Part shown: positions 49,819-61,335 of the stretch, in pieces
How positions within the stretch are numbered: the stretch's first letter is position 1
How the letters are laid out: each line of letters begins with the position of its first letter
Position numbers and translations under genes: made by a program
The notes under the pieces: model-generated
What the model saw: only the letters and a program-made list of their open reading frames with translations
Told to the model about the DNA's origin: nothing
Databases searched by the model: none
Assembly (NCBI GenBank): GCA_009746045.1
Contig: RPFO01000156.1
Coordinates: 126,001-190,000 of the forward strand
Length of the DNA: 64,000 nucleotides
DNA from: Mesostigma viride
Taxonomy: Eukaryota > Streptophyta > Mesostigmatophyceae > Mesostigmatales > Mesostigmataceae
Reading direction: 5' to 3'

Positions 49819-52800
49819 ATGGCTGCTCAGGAGAGCATCTACAAGATTGTTGCGGAAGGAACTCGCGGCAATGAACAACCACGTTCCCATGTCGAGGTCG
49901 ACAAAATTGCCAAGAAATCGTCGACCACCCGCGTTCCTAGCCATCGGGATAGCTCTCAGATCCAGAACCTAATGAACCCAGTCAAAGGCGTTAGGTAATG
50001 TGAGACTAGTGGGTGTGACATCGTCGCACTATGGCGGCCTAATTGGACCCTCCATATGAATGGAAGGAACTGCTAAGCACTCTCAGGATAGAGGCCGAGT
50101 GTTTGCATCTACGTGAAAATCAAAGGCCACTTGTCCACGGCTGTAAGTTCTACATTTGTGATGCAAGCATACTTCGTCCGAGCCATTCATGCTAATCAAT
50201 TTTCGTAAATGGTTGATTTTCTGCTCTGCCACATGGGCAGGGATGACATGGAGCGAAGAGGTATCACACCGAAGGACCACGCAAAGGAAAACAAACAGAA
50301 ATTGGCCGAGACGAGTGCCCGTAACCAGCTCAAGAAACTGGTACGGCACAGCACCTAAATGCCCTCCTCTCCTGTCTGCACAACCACAACCACCCCTGGT
50401 GACGGGTTTCTCCCCGCGTTATGATCGGGTTTCTCCCCGCGTTATGATCGTGACCGTGTGCACTCTCGAAATTAGTGCTTGGTCAGTTCGGTGAATTGGC
50501 ACGGATTGCCCACGGGCGCTTGATGAGGCCGTGTCACCTACGGGCAGAGCTTGGCACGGGCTGTTATGCCACGAGCTATTATGGGCATGTTTTTTCATGG
50601 CACGCTCTGTCACGGCACGCGTTCTCGCCTACATCTACCAGTCTTCTCCCTGTCATCGCTGCCACGAATACCTCCTGTGACATCCCCCTGCGGTGCCCGC
50701 TGCCTGCTGCCTCCAGGAGCTGGCGCTGGAAGAGGAGGCGTCGATGAACCCCAACAAGGCCAAGCCAGCACCTCGCTCATCGGTCGAGAGAGCCCCAGTA
50801 TGTCCAGCTTGCAGCATTATGAAGATCTTGCATGTTCAGGACTATTTGTGACACAACTTTACCTGCTCAGTTGTGCTGTCGCTAATCCACTTTGAAAGCT
50901 AATTCACGTTCATGTTAATTCACGTTGACGCTAATTACGATCTCCGCAGCGTTGCCTTCTGTTTTGGCCGAAGTACTACTAAAGATGTTTTTTTTTTCTC
51001 ATGGGGAGTTCATTCCCATTTCTCATTGGCTGTCGTAATCAAGTGCAGGCAAGCGTGTGATGTGACCCATGTCCATTCCACCTTGCTAGATACCCTCCTT
51101 GTTCATGATTCAGCCCAGCCACAACACGCTGCATTCACTTTTCAACTCGCACTTTGTCCCGCCCACCCGCCCACCTGCCCGCCCACCCGCCTGCCTGCCC
51201 ACCCGCCTGCCTGCCCACCCGCCTGCCCGCCTGCCTGCCTGCCCGCCCACCTGCCTGCCTGCACACTCGCCGGCCTGACATGTGCGACCCCCCCATCCCC
51301 CCAATTAAACAGCTCGGCGAGTGCACCTCTTCCTGCTTTGTCACCCACACAGGAATGATGTATGTAGCAACTATCATTCAAGTCGTGCGCATAGCTCATT
51401 CCTACTTACTTACATCAAGGAGACAACCAGCGCAGGCCAGAAATACCTGTGCAGAAATACCTTACATGGTTACGTACCTGTGCATTCTCTCTGTCTATAT
51501 ATAGGGGGACTGGGAGGGGCTGTTTGGCGTGCCGCCCCCGCGCACGGCCCGGCTGTCGGGGGAGGTCAACTTCGAGCGGGTGGCCGCCGACGTCATCCGC
51601 CTCGTCCGCGAGGGGCAGCTCAGCCGGGCCATGACCCGCTTGGAAATGGCCAAGCTCGCCCCCGCCAATGCGGCTACCCTGGCGGCCTTGGAGGCTCTTC
51701 ACCCTGCGGAGCCCGGATTCCAGCTGCCCGTGCCGGACCCCCTGCCGGCCCCCCTCCGGCTGGACCGCGACTGCTTCCTGGAGGTGATGCGTGCGGTCCC
51801 GCGGGCTTCCTCTACCGGGCCGTCGGGCTGGCGCTACGAGCACTTGGAGGTCCTGGTGGGGCATGGGGGCGAGGACATTCTCTTTGACACCCTCATTGAC
51901 CTGGCGGCTGGTCGCGTTCCTCCCGCTGCGCGCGAGTGGTTAGCGGGCGCTCGCCTCCTCGCTCTGCTCAAGGGTGTCTTGCCCCCCCCCGAGGGCAAGG
52001 TGCGCCCGATCGCCTGCGGTGAGGTGCTCCGCAAGCTCGTGGGCAAAGTGATCTGCCGCCAAAAGGCGCCCGAGCTCCGTGCCTTTTTCTGCCCGCCCCT
52101 CGCAGCGGGTGAGACCTCGGTGGCGGCCCAGCTGGGGGTGACGACTCCAGGCGGGGCGGATATCCTCATCCATTCGGTGCAGGCCTACCTCGAGGCCCAC
52201 CCCACCCACGCTGTCGTCAAGGTCGACTGCCACAACGCGTTCAACAGTCTGTCCCGCGCCAGCATGTTTGCGGCCGTCATGGAGTCCTTCGAGGACTTGT
52301 ACGCTTGGACAGCCGTGTGCTACGGCCAGCCCGGCCAACTGGTTCACATCATGGAGGACGGCACTCGCGGCGGCCTGCTGTCGCGGTCGGGCACCCAACA
52401 AGGGGACCCCCTGGGACCCCTGTACTTTGCCGCCCCCCTCCAGGGTTGCCTCCAAGCGGTCCATGCTGCCCACCCGGCGGTCGCTATTCAGGCCTACTTG
52501 GATGATATCTACCTTCTGGGCCCTGTGCCGGACACCACCGCGGCTCTGCTGGCACTGCAGACCGCGGTGGCCGACATCAACCTCCAGTTGACCCTTGCCA
52601 AGTGCGCGGTGTACTCGCCCCAAGGTGATTGCTCCGGCTTTCCGCCCCAGCTCTTGGGCCGGGACGAGCGCCTCCATGGGTTGGATGTCCTCGGCGTTCC
52701 GGTTGGCGACCCCGCGTTTGTCATCGATGCTCTGCGGGCCGCCCTCGAGGCACGCACTGAGGTACTGCCCTTGATTGCGCGCCTTCATGACTCGCAGACC

Positions 52801-55800
52801 AAGGGTCTGCTTCTGTGGTTTTGCGCTCACCCTCGCGTCGTTCACTGGCTCAGGGGCGCTCTTCCGTCTCAGGTCCGGCTGGCCGCCGAGGGCCACGACG
52901 AACGCATCCAGTCGGCCTTGGCGCAGCTGGTCCCGGGCCCCGACCTCCCGCCACATGCTATTCGCATTGCCTCCCTGCCTGCACGGATGGGTGGCTGCGG
53001 TCTGACTCGTGCCGCCCGGCTGGCCCCAGCAGCATTTTTGGGCTCCGTCGCTCAGTCGTGGGCGGAAAGCTGCCGGCTCCTGCCCCTTTTGGCAACGGCA
53101 GCGCCTGACCTCCTGGACCCCAGCAGCCCTTTGCCCTTCGTCACCGCCATCCAGGAGGCCTATGCTGAGATCCAGCAGGCCTGTTCTCCCGTCCGTGCCG
53201 CTCAGGCGGTACAGCGCCACCTCCCTCGCGGCACTCCCTCGGTCGCCTCCGTTCAATCTCCCGCCGCATTCCCTGCTCGCGTCATCGATAAACACCAGAA
53301 AACCTACGCGGGTATTCTGCACACGGCTGATTGGATTGCTCTTTTCGCGGACCTCAACGCCCAGGGACGTGCGTGGCTGTTCTCGCTTTCCTTGCGGAGT
53401 GTGGGCTCGGCGTACCTTCGTGCTCTTCCCATGGCCCCCCCATTCGCCTTGGCTCCCAGCCACTACTCGGTGGCGCTCCGGCACCAGCTATTTGCCCCGC
53501 AGCCTCTTGTTCCGGCCGGGCGGCCTTGTGGTAGCTGTGGGCAGCCGCTGGATCCCACGGGGACTCACTACCTTGCCTGCATGGGGGGCCAACAGAATCA
53601 GAATTGGTATTTGTATTTGCACACTGTCCTCCTGACGGTGGTGCTCGCCATGATTCGGTCGGTTTTCCCCCACGCGAACATCCGGTCCGAGGATGCGGAT
53701 GGCGCTGCCTTCTATTCCCCCAACCACCGGCCTGACATCGTGGTGCTGGACTTTGAGGGGGGTGGCCGGCATCTGCTTATTGACGTTTCGGTGGCGCGGC
53801 CCTTGGCTCTTAGCCACGTGGCTGGGGCCTCCCTCACGGCAGGTTACACGGCGGACCGGGCGGAGCGGGCCAAGCTCCTGGCCTACGGCGACGTCGGGCA
53901 CCATCGTGTGGTGCCCTTTGTCCTGGAGGAGTTTGGGGCCATGGGGCCCCTGACCTCCGCCTTCTTCAAGGAGTGTTGCCGGCTCCGGGAGGATCGGCTG
54001 GACCTGGAGGGCCAGCGGGCCCCATGGTCGGCGCGGACCTGGACGTCATATTGGCGTCAGCGCTTGTCGGTGGCGCTGACTCGGGCCATGGCTGACATCA
54101 TGCTCCGCCGTACGCGGGCTGATTTTGCGGTGCAGCAGGGCTATTAGGTTCCTCCCGTTAGGCGTTTCCATTGGTCTTATCGTAGTATAGAGCTTTGACA
54201 TGGCTCTGTATATAGGTTTATAGCTGGGCGTTTGCTTTGGTTTGAGTGATTTCACTCTGCTGTAAGTAATTATATTTTTAATATATATATATATATATAT
54301 ATATGTACAAATATATGTGCTCGAAATTATACATGTGTCCAAACGACGGCTCTCCTTTCGCTTCCTTGACGGCACCTTTCAGCGAGACCCAGGTGCGTCC
54401 TGTACTGGCATCCGTCCCATCCATTGGCTGTCATGACCACTCCCTTCCGCCGCACTCCCGCAAGTCTGGCACACAGCCACACTCAGGCATCCGTCGACTC
54501 GATTTGCGAATCGATTGCTTTCGTAACCCTTCCCTGAACACTGAACTCCTGCCCGCCTTAGTCCCGCAGTCGTGAGAGTCCGGCACACGGCCCTTGGGCT
54601 GTGCGAGGCACCGCCCATGTTGCGGGTCGGATGGTGAACATGTTGCCATACACCGGCCATTCAATTCATCTAATCAAATTTGGTAGTCTATCTCTTCCCT
54701 GACCATCGAGTTGCTCGTCCGTCGCTCTCCTGACCATTCCCGTTGCCCTGCAGTCCCGCGAGCCTGCCGGCGACGGCGAGGGTCGGCGCGACTACGTTGC
54801 GATGAACAAGAGCGCGGCGGTCGAGCCCAAGGCGAGGCCTGCGCCCGCATCGAACCCAAAGGAGGCGCTGCTGGCAAACCAGAAGGATTTCGGCAAGGTC
54901 CCCAAGTAGTGAGTGGCCCGCGTCAGCCATTGAACATGACTGTTTATGTTTCCTTGTTCTTTTTTCGCGCTCTACCCTCTGGCTGAGCCCTTGGCCTCCA
55001 TCCATCTTTCTCGCTTCCTGCACCAGAGTATCTACGTCAGTGAGGGGTGCAATCGCGACAAGTGCAAGCATGTGTGCTGGCTCTCTCGTTGTCATCCACA
55101 CGGACGCATGCTGGGGTCCACCCTTGAGCTCTCCAGCGGCATGTCTCGCTTCAGCCCCTCAAACACGGTGTGAAGTGACTGCGCCCCTTCTCACACATCA
55201 CCCAACTGGCTCTCCTTGCGGTCGTCTGACCCCCTGCCTGGCAGCTTGCAAGAGCGGAAACAGGAGATGCAGGCGGAGGCTGAAAGAAGGTGAGGGCTTC
55301 ATGCTTTCCTTTTGCTAACTGTGCTGTCCTTTTAAGGTGAGGGTCCCATGCCAGCCCCCCTAAAACCCTATCATAGAATAAAATACAGGGCTGGCCTAGG
55401 GGCACCCAAGAGATGAATTTGGCATGTAAATAGGATATATTGGGGTGCATCTCACTACTTGTGGAGGGTGGCATACACAATTATGAACTGGTATGCTAAA
55501 CATAGCAAAAGATGCTATTTATGACACATTTTGCCTTGGACAATGGGGGCATCATTTTGCATGTTTCAATATATTCCCATTTAGTTCCCTGAGTTTGCAA
55601 TTTTTCCAGCTAGTTGACACCCAAAAAAATCATTATTCTATTAGTAAATAATTTCCCCCCCAAAAGGGTACTTTTTTTGGCTGGAAAAAAAAAATCAATA
55701 ACACATCATTTGGCCCTCGGGAGATATAAACAAATACCAGACGTAGGCAAACATCATCCCACAAAGTTTGAGCTCATTCTGACTACAAACGCGGAAGAAA

Positions 55801-58487
55801 TAGCGTTGGGCAGTTGGCCACCTGTGCAGACGCTAAGGAATGCATTAGTGAGTATTAAGGCACACTAACACTTTCTATGCCATCCAAAAGGCTCCAGACC
55901 ATGCCCAATTTGACCACAACGTACAAGGTGGCTGGGCACCTCATGTGCCCTTGCCTTACCTGGGCAAGGGCAACTGAATGGGTGTGTGCACAGCAACAAG
56001 GAAGGCAGCTCTACGTATCTAGCCAGCACTTCTGAAGCATATTCTAGGTTTATGTTGTGAGCATCATACCAAAACCAAGGTGTCCAATTCAAATAGACCC
56101 TAGAAAGCCATATCCACTGATTGCCCAACCAAGGGGAACAAGAGGCAGTCCACAGATAAAGCATACTTATCATACATGCTGTGTGCCATGGCTTCTTACC
56201 ATGGTTACTTTGCCTTGCTAGCATATGATAGGGCTCTCCTGTAATTCAAAAGTGGGAGAGAGGCCAAGCAAACAACGGTATCTCCTACCTACATGCAGTT
56301 CCACCCATGCAATATGCCCCTCAGAACGCCCACTATCGCCTTTCATTCCAGGGCAAATGTTTGCTGAAAAACAACCTCAACCTTGTGAGCCTCTAAGCAC
56401 ACTGACGCCGCTGCTAAGAAAGGATGCGTCAGTATTCATACAAAACTGAGTGTTTTTACCAAACTCCTTCCAAGAAACCACTCAGCAAAGTCCTGACAAC
56501 TTGCCAACATGCCACTGCTCACGATTTGACATGTCCCAGCCATGCAACGTAGATAAAATCACTAAAAGCTGCCAGGAATCTGGCGATGCGCAGCACGGAA
56601 TGGCATGCTACCTGGCGCTAACTGCACGGAAAGAAGGCGAAAACTTGCGTTGACAACCCTTTAAAGAACCGAAACATTTATAGGGGGACGCTACGCACGG
56701 GATCGTACCATTACCGGCAATGCCCTTCGCCCAGCGGCGCAAGAAAGACCAACCTTCCATGGAAGGATGAGACGCGCATCCGGCGAGCCTGGACAGTGTC
56801 TTACCGATAATGACGGAAATCTTGCAAAACCCCGGCGAATTTCGTTAGGATTTTCTATTGACAATGCAAACGCATCCTTGACGTTGAGTAAAGCCCATAA
56901 AACCTGACAATCACCGCCGCCAGCGTGCATTTCAATTTATTCCTCGCGACGAAAATTTCGGATTGGTCATTGGACCCCCGCGGCGATGGTCATCCATGAA
57001 ATTATCGACATTGCAAAGCACACAAACTTAGCTATGAAATGACATCATAAACTCATCGCCTTCAAGATTCTCGCAATTTCTCTGCATTCCGCATGCTATA
57101 TTTGCCTAGTTTTGCCTGAAAGCCGTCGCCATGACCAACTCCGCCATGGGTGCGCGCACCTTTCACCACTTTTTCACGGTACCGACGAGTACCGTGAAAT
57201 TTTTCGGCGCCAAAAAATTTGCGCCGGGGCCGTCACCTTAAAGGGGAAGTCTCTAGTCATGGTATCGTATTGGCATCGTCTCTAATCACACGCCCTCTAA
57301 TCAGGTTGCGGTTTTGTGTTTAGGGCCTCTTATGTGGGGAGCATAGCCTCCCGCTACCCGGCCCCCGCGCCCTCGCCCCCCTCGAACCAACGGCTGCTGA
57401 GATCATTTTCAAAAGGTTTGTGCTCGGTGCATGACTCTTTTAAGCGTGCTCGGTGCATGCTTCTTTTAAAAAATGTGTGGCGCAGGCGTGCCGAGGACGC
57501 GGAGGAGAAGTGCCCACCAGGCATGCGGCTACTGCCAGAGGAGGAGCGGCTGCAGACGCTGGCGACCCTGGAAGAGAGTAAGCACCACTACAGAAAAATT
57601 GGTTACGCTCTGGTAAAGAAGTTGTGGTAGAGCAGCACTAACGAAAAATTGGTTACGCACTGGTAAAGGAGCGGTCAAGCAGCACTAAGGAAAGAGTGGT
57701 TAAGCACTGGTAAAGAAAGAGTGGTTAAGCAGCACAAAAGAAAGAGTGGCTGCATTGGGAAGCATCGGAGGGTGTTTGTTGGGATCCATGAGTGGTCTTC
57801 ATCCAGCCTGTAATGCCCAGTGTGCCAGGGGATAGTGGGCTGGGAATGTTCATTGTTTGGGGGTGAGCGGATTGCTGTCATCAGGCCCTCAATGCCCCGC
57901 CCGCCACCATCGTGGGTGTGAGCCATCATCAATCTGGCATGTTTTACCACATTCTCTTCATGTTCCGCGTGCGTGTAATCATGTGTCCGCAGGCATGCCA
58001 CGGATGAATCAGGAGATCGTCAGCCTGTGTAGCAAACCCTCCTTATCTTCGTTGCAAGAGTGTTTGTCCCCCCACCCAGGCAGACAGGCACCGGGGGGAC
58101 CCGAGACACAATCTGTATCCGCCTGTGCAGTAAGCCCTTTATCATCGTCGTGTGCATGTGCGTGTGTGTCCGCAGACAAGCGCCGGGTGGTCCACAAGAT
58201 CTGTTTAAGTTGTTTAGCCTGTGTATTGAACCTTTCTTGTCTTCCTTGTGGGCGTGTGTCGGGCGTATGTGTCTGTACGTGTGTCTCTTTGCGTGTCTGT
58301 GTGTCTGTGCGCGTTTCTGTATGTGTCCGCAGACAAGCGGCGCGTGGACCAGGAGATCCAGTCGCTCCCCTTTGTCATCGAGACGCCCAGCCAGAAGCGG
58401 CGGCAGGCCGACCTGGAGCGGCGGCTGCTGGAGATCGAACAAGCGCGCAAGCTTTTCAGCCGCAAGAAGGTGTTCGTGGAGGCCTAG
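49819..58487 (+). CDS. enkurin-domain protein (enkurin/ENKD1 family), 7 exons
   Basis: The model joins 49819-49994, 50241-50340, 50717-50797, 54754-54908, 55245-55289, 57486-57577 and 58333-58487, giving 267 residues; human enkurin has about 256. All introns are GT-AG and in phase. Exon 2 carries GITPKDHAKENKQKL; exons 4-5 DYVAMNKSAA and DFGKVPKYLQERKQEMQAEA, the enkurin-domain entry; exon 6 CPPGMRLLPEEERLQTLATL; exon 7 LPFVIETPSQKRRQADLERR and FSRKKVFVEA, the helical end. Enkurin-domain proteins are microtubule-inner or microtubule-associated proteins of cilia, so the organism is probably flagellated. The start is the first ATG (MAAQESIYKIVAEG); an upstream frame extension lacks ATG. Intron 3 (50798-54753) carries a LINE. 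Intron 6 carries repeated copies of both of its own splice junctions. Confidence 0.9.
51153..51275. repeat. CCCGCCTGCCTG-type repeat in enkurin intron 3
   Basis: Irregular cccgcccacctgcctgcc words over about 120 bp, upstream of the LINE. Intronic; open frames (CPPACLP) are a product of the repeat. Confidence 0.8.
51503..54300 (+). mobile_element. family-1 RLE-type LINE, longest copy (F), in enkurin intron 3
   Basis: Coding sequence starts directly after tatatatag at 51504 without an ATG, so even this copy is 5'-truncated. It ends in the family 3' UTR (ctgctgtaagtaattatatt) and an (AT)n tail to about 54303. Flanks are TATA-rich on both sides, so the exact target-site duplication cannot be delimited. 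It has the same orientation as the host gene and is removed with intron 3. Confidence 0.85.
51505..54147 (+). CDS. LINE ORF2: reverse transcriptase, CCHC knuckle and restriction-like endonuclease (5'-truncated)
   Basis: 880 open codons. The order is a pre-RT helix region (VIRLVREGQLSRAMTRLEMA), then RT with GKVRPIACGEVLRKLVGKVI, motif A AVVKVDCHNAFNSLSR, motif B RSGTQQGDPLGPLYFA and motif C QAYLDDIYLLG (YLDD). A thumb follows, then a zinc knuckle CGSCGQPLDPTGTHYLAC (C-x2-C-x9-H-x3-C), and a PD-(D/E)xK-type domain: RPDIVVLDFEGGG, LLIDVSVARP, KLLAYGD and VVPFVLEEFGAMGP. RT followed by CCHC and endonuclease is the R2/R4/CRE-like (RLE) plan, distinct from APE-type LINEs. All catalytic RT residues are present. 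The N-terminal DNA-binding part of a full element is absent, so autonomy is doubtful. Clade placement needs a tree. Confidence 0.85.
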   Translation, partial: GDWEGLFGVPPPRTARLSGEVNFERVAADVIRLVREGQLSRAMTRLEMAKLAPANAATLAALEALHPAEPGFQLPVPDPLPAPLRLDRDCFLEVMRAVPRASSTGPSGWRYEHLEVLVGHGGEDILFDTLIDLAAGRVPPAAREWLAGARLLALLKGVLPPPEGKVRPIACGEVLRKLVGKVICRQKAPELRAFFCPPLAAGETSVAAQLGVTTPGGADILIHSVQAYLEAHPTHAVVKVDCHNAFNSLSRASMFAAVMESFEDLYAWTAVCYGQPGQLVHIMEDGTRGGLLSRSGTQQGDPLGPLYFAAPLQGCLQAVHAAHPAVAIQAYLDDIYLLGPVPDTTAALLALQTAVADINLQLTLAKCAVYSPQGDCSGFPPQLLGRDERLHGLDVLGVPVGDPAFVIDALRAALEARTEVLPLIARLHDSQTKGLLLWFCAHPRVVHWLRGALPSQVRLAAEGHDERIQSALAQLVPGPDLPPHAIRIASLPARMGGCGLTRAARLAPAAFLGSVAQSWAESCRLLPLLATAAPDLLDPSSPLPFVTAIQEAYAEIQQACSPVRAAQAVQRHLPRGTPSVASVQSPAAFPARVIDKHQKTYAGILHTADWIALFADLNAQGRAWLFSLSLRSVGSAYLRALPMAPPFALAPSHYSVALRHQLFAPQPLVPAGRPCGSCGQPLDPTGTHYLACMGGQQNQNWYLYLHTVLLTVVLAMIRSVFPHANIRSEDADGAAFYSPNHRPDIVVLDFEGGGRHLLIDVSVARPLALSHVAGASLTAGYTADRAERAKLLAYGDVGHHRVVPFVLEEFGAMGPLTSAFFKECCRLREDRLDLEGQRAPWSARTWTSYWRQRLSVALTRAMADIMLRRTRADFAVQQGY
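57578..58332. repeat. repeated splice-junction copies inside enkurin intron 6
   Basis: 5' half: four units of about 47 bp beginning gtaagcaccactacag (57578), gtagagcagcactaac (about 57626), gtcaagcagcactaag (about 57672) and gttaagcagcac (about 57722). 3' half: three decayed copies of the exon 7 acceptor and exon start at about 57986, 58080 and 58177 before the true one at 58325-58333. Confidence 0.75.
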
Positions 58488-60107
58488 CGGTCGCGCTGGC
58501 ATCATGGCCTAGCGGTCGCGCTGGCATCGTGGCCGTGCGTTGCGAAGCCAACCCCTGTTTGAATCACGAGTTTCTAGGGCAGTCTCGACGGCATCGGCAG
58601 ACCTGTTGCGTCCATCAACTTGAATTTTGATGGGAAGCAATGTCAGGCCTCGCGCTTTCCTATTATTTTCATGTTAATACCATTTCAGTCCGCGAAGTGA
58701 TGCCCTCGGGGAGCCTGCTTCCTGCAATGCCGTGCCTCACCTATGGTGGAGGTATTGTGAGGGTGATCCCTGGGGGTAGCCCCGGGGAGGGATCACTTTA
58801 CAAAAAGGAATGTAGTATTCTGGGAGGGTGCACATGACTGGTACAATCGCACTGTGGTAGACACCTAAAGGCACTTGAACCTCAGGCACTCAGTAGGGTC
58901 TCGAAATGCGGACAGGGATGGAGCCGCCTAGCAATGACTGCTGGCCTGCTGCCTGAGGGGGAAGGTTTGGAGAAGCATGAGGAAGCAGGCAGCCGGTGCG
59001 GTCAGCTAGCTGTTCCATGCTGTATCTGGCAAGGACATGAAGTTGGCCTGACTGTCATGAAGCTGGCTTGCAGTAGACTGTTGGGCCATTGAATGGAGTG
59101 ATCTGAGTCTAGAGCTGCGCATGGGTCAATGATGGTTCTGTTTACGCATGTGGCAACCTGCCATCATCTGGAATGCCCCCTTGGCTATCATGTGAGCTTC
59201 GATCAAACATTTAGGATGATTGTGATTGCAGGCAGGAATGCATGCAAAGGCTGCCGGCCGGAAAGTAAGTTGTGGCTGCAGCTGCATGCCGTCTATTAAC
59301 ACGTGCTCCCGTTGGGGAGTCACGGAGCACCGGAGTGCTTTTAATTCCTGTATATGCACAGCAGGAAAAGGGGCAGAGACCCCCCCCCTTTCCTTCATGC
59401 CTGGGGCATGCCACAGCGACTCCCCAACGGGAGCACGATTAAAAAACAACAACAACGGGGGCATTAATTCATTAATTAAATGCCACAGCAGCAATCGGAT
59501 ACGAATAAACGATCCGGCAAATTCTGACAGTGGGTGCAATAAGACCTGCATGAGCATAGCATGACAAGGAGAGCGGGGGCAAGCAAGCTGAGCGAGGCGA
59601 TGGATGTAGCATGACTGGCTAAGCTATTGATAAGCAATAAGTTGGCTGGTAGCGGATGTCGACAGTGCATTAGCGTTGCACGTGGCAGCAGGTGTCCAGG
59701 TATGGTGAGGCTGCACATACATTCTGATCATGAATACATTCTGCACATGTATACATGGTTGATCAGAATACATGGTTGCTACATTCTGGGCAGCACGGTG
59801 GCTACAATGGTGACAATGACTACATAGCCCATCAAGCAGCTTAGACTACAACTAGTAGGCGGCACTTATAGCTCGCGCCAACCATGTAGATCGACACATC
59901 TCGTGGCCCCTCGATCGCCGGATCCGCAGGGCTGCGACCTGCTCAGCCTGGCAGGTGCACCTCCTCACATGGGACGGGCCCAGCTCCATGCTAGACGCCG
60001 CAAGCTAGGTCCGGCCGCACTTCAGTCAAGGAGCAGCTGGTCGAGGACAAATGGGGGGCTAGGCCACAGACTCCATGATTTGGAAAATTAATTAATTAAT
60101 TAATTAA
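58488..60107. other. intergenic downstream of the enkurin gene
   Basis: No gene recognised. Contains the hairpin repeat at 59302-59433 and, at its right end, an (AATT)n tract (60088-60112). Confidence 0.5.
59302..59433. repeat. inverted-repeat (hairpin) member of the CTCCCCAACGGGAG family
   Basis: Left arm cgtgctcccgttggggagtc at 59301-59320 and right arm gactccccaacgggagcacg at 59415-59434 are near-perfect inverted repeats. The left part is the reverse complement of 16068-16150. An AATT-rich tail follows at 59462-59480. It could be a foldback/MITE-like element. Confidence 0.7.
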
Positions 60108-60240
60108 TTAGACGAGGGACCCATGACAGGCTCCCCCTTCGCTGGGCATAGCTTGAAGATCATGGGGATGCCAGTGCCCTGGTGCACCTAGAGCAAGGGT
60201 CCTTTACATTCCCACCCTTGCAGGAAGTAGCTTAGAATGT
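60108..60240 (-). repeat. dispersed repeat, inverted copy left of the LINE RT fragment
   Basis: Reverse complement of 61225-61335 (cattctaagctacttcctgc, ttgctctaggtgcacc, ccatgatcttcaagctatgc), preceded by an (AATT)n tract. With 61146-61335 it forms an inverted pair around the RT fragment. Confidence 0.75.
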
Positions 60241-60299
60241 ATGATGGGGAACTGCAACGCCTTCAGCCTGGTGAGTCCCCTTTGCACCTTGTGAGCACT

Positions 60300-61145
60300 G
60301 GTGGACTTCATCAAAGCCTTCGATTCGGTTTTCTGGCCTGCGCTTTGGGACATCCTCGAGTTGTTCCGGATCCCCCGCCCCCTGATTGCGGTCATCCGCA
60401 ACCTGTATGAAGGGTCCACCACTTCGGTGCGCACTTCTTACGGGACCACGCCCCCATGCCCTTTACAGAAGGGTGTGTGGCAGGGCTGCGTGCTGTCGCC
60501 CTACCTGTTCATTATTGTTGTCGAATACGTAATGATTCAGGCGCGCAAGCGATTTGCCCGCATCGTGGGCAGGGAACCCGAGGAGTGCCGGTTGCTAACA
60601 AATTCTGGCATGGCGGTGCGGACACGGAGATTCGGCTGGCGCAGACATCATCTACGCAGACGACACCACCCTCTTCGAGGACACTGAGCACGTGCAGACA
60701 TGGCTTGACTGCCTGGCTCTCGAGGCCCGTGCAGTGGGGCTGGAGGTCAGCAAGAAGACAGAGGCCCTGGCGGTTGGGCTCACCAACTCACCGCCGCCCC
60801 TCTATCTCCTAGACGGCTCTCGAGTCCTGTATCGGGACCGCGTTAAGCTGCTGGGCAGCCTGCTCCCCAGCTGCGAGGTTGATGTGGACCATCGCATCTC
60901 CCTCGCCTGGCACGCTTTACGCCAGTACCGGGCCCTGTGGCGCAAGCCCCTGGGCAAGATCGAGAAACAGGACCTGTTCAAGGTCCTCGTGCTTCCTGTT
61001 CTCACGTATGGAGCCGAGACGTGGACCCTCACCGCCGACCTGGCCCGCAAGCTGGACGGCGCGGTCACCAGCATGCTGCGTTCCATTTTCAGAGTAGGAT
61101 ATGCTGCTCATGTCCGCAATGAGGACCTGTACCAGGGCATGCCCT
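60300..61145 (+). pseudogene. reverse transcriptase fragment of an unrelated LINE
   Basis: The frame from 60300 gives DFIKAFDSVFWPALW (motif A), then PLQKGVWQGCVLSPYLFI (motif B). After a frame change near 60640 the YADDTTLFED block (motif C) follows, then LDCLALEARAVGLEVSKKTE, KLLGSLLPSCEVDVDHRI, LTYGAETWTL and SMLRSIFRVGYAAHVRNEDL. This is a standard non-LTR RT with YADD and the YGAETW thumb block, not close to the YLDD family at 51.5 kb. Both ends are cut: 5' by an inverted repeat and 3' by a (TTAA)n tract at 61147. It cannot be active. Confidence 0.85.
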
Positions 61146-61335
61146 ATATTAATTAATTAATTAATTATCAACATCACTCCGTTGGGAGTCAATGTAGCAC
61201 ATATCCCTGAGAAAGGGCATATGGCTTTTAATACATTCTAGGCTACTTCCTGCAAGAGTGGAATGTAAGCAGCACTTGCTCTAGGTGCCTCAAGGGCACC
61301 GGCACCCTCATGATCTTCACACTATGCCCAGCTAA
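61146..61335 (+). repeat. dispersed repeat with (TTAA)n and CTCCGTTGGGAG core, copy 3
   Basis: (TTAA)n, then caacatcactccgttgggag, tagcacatatccctgagaaa, ggcttttaatacattctagg and cttgctctaggtgcctcaag. It matches 39563-39745 directly and 60108-60240 in inverse orientation. Confidence 0.8.
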
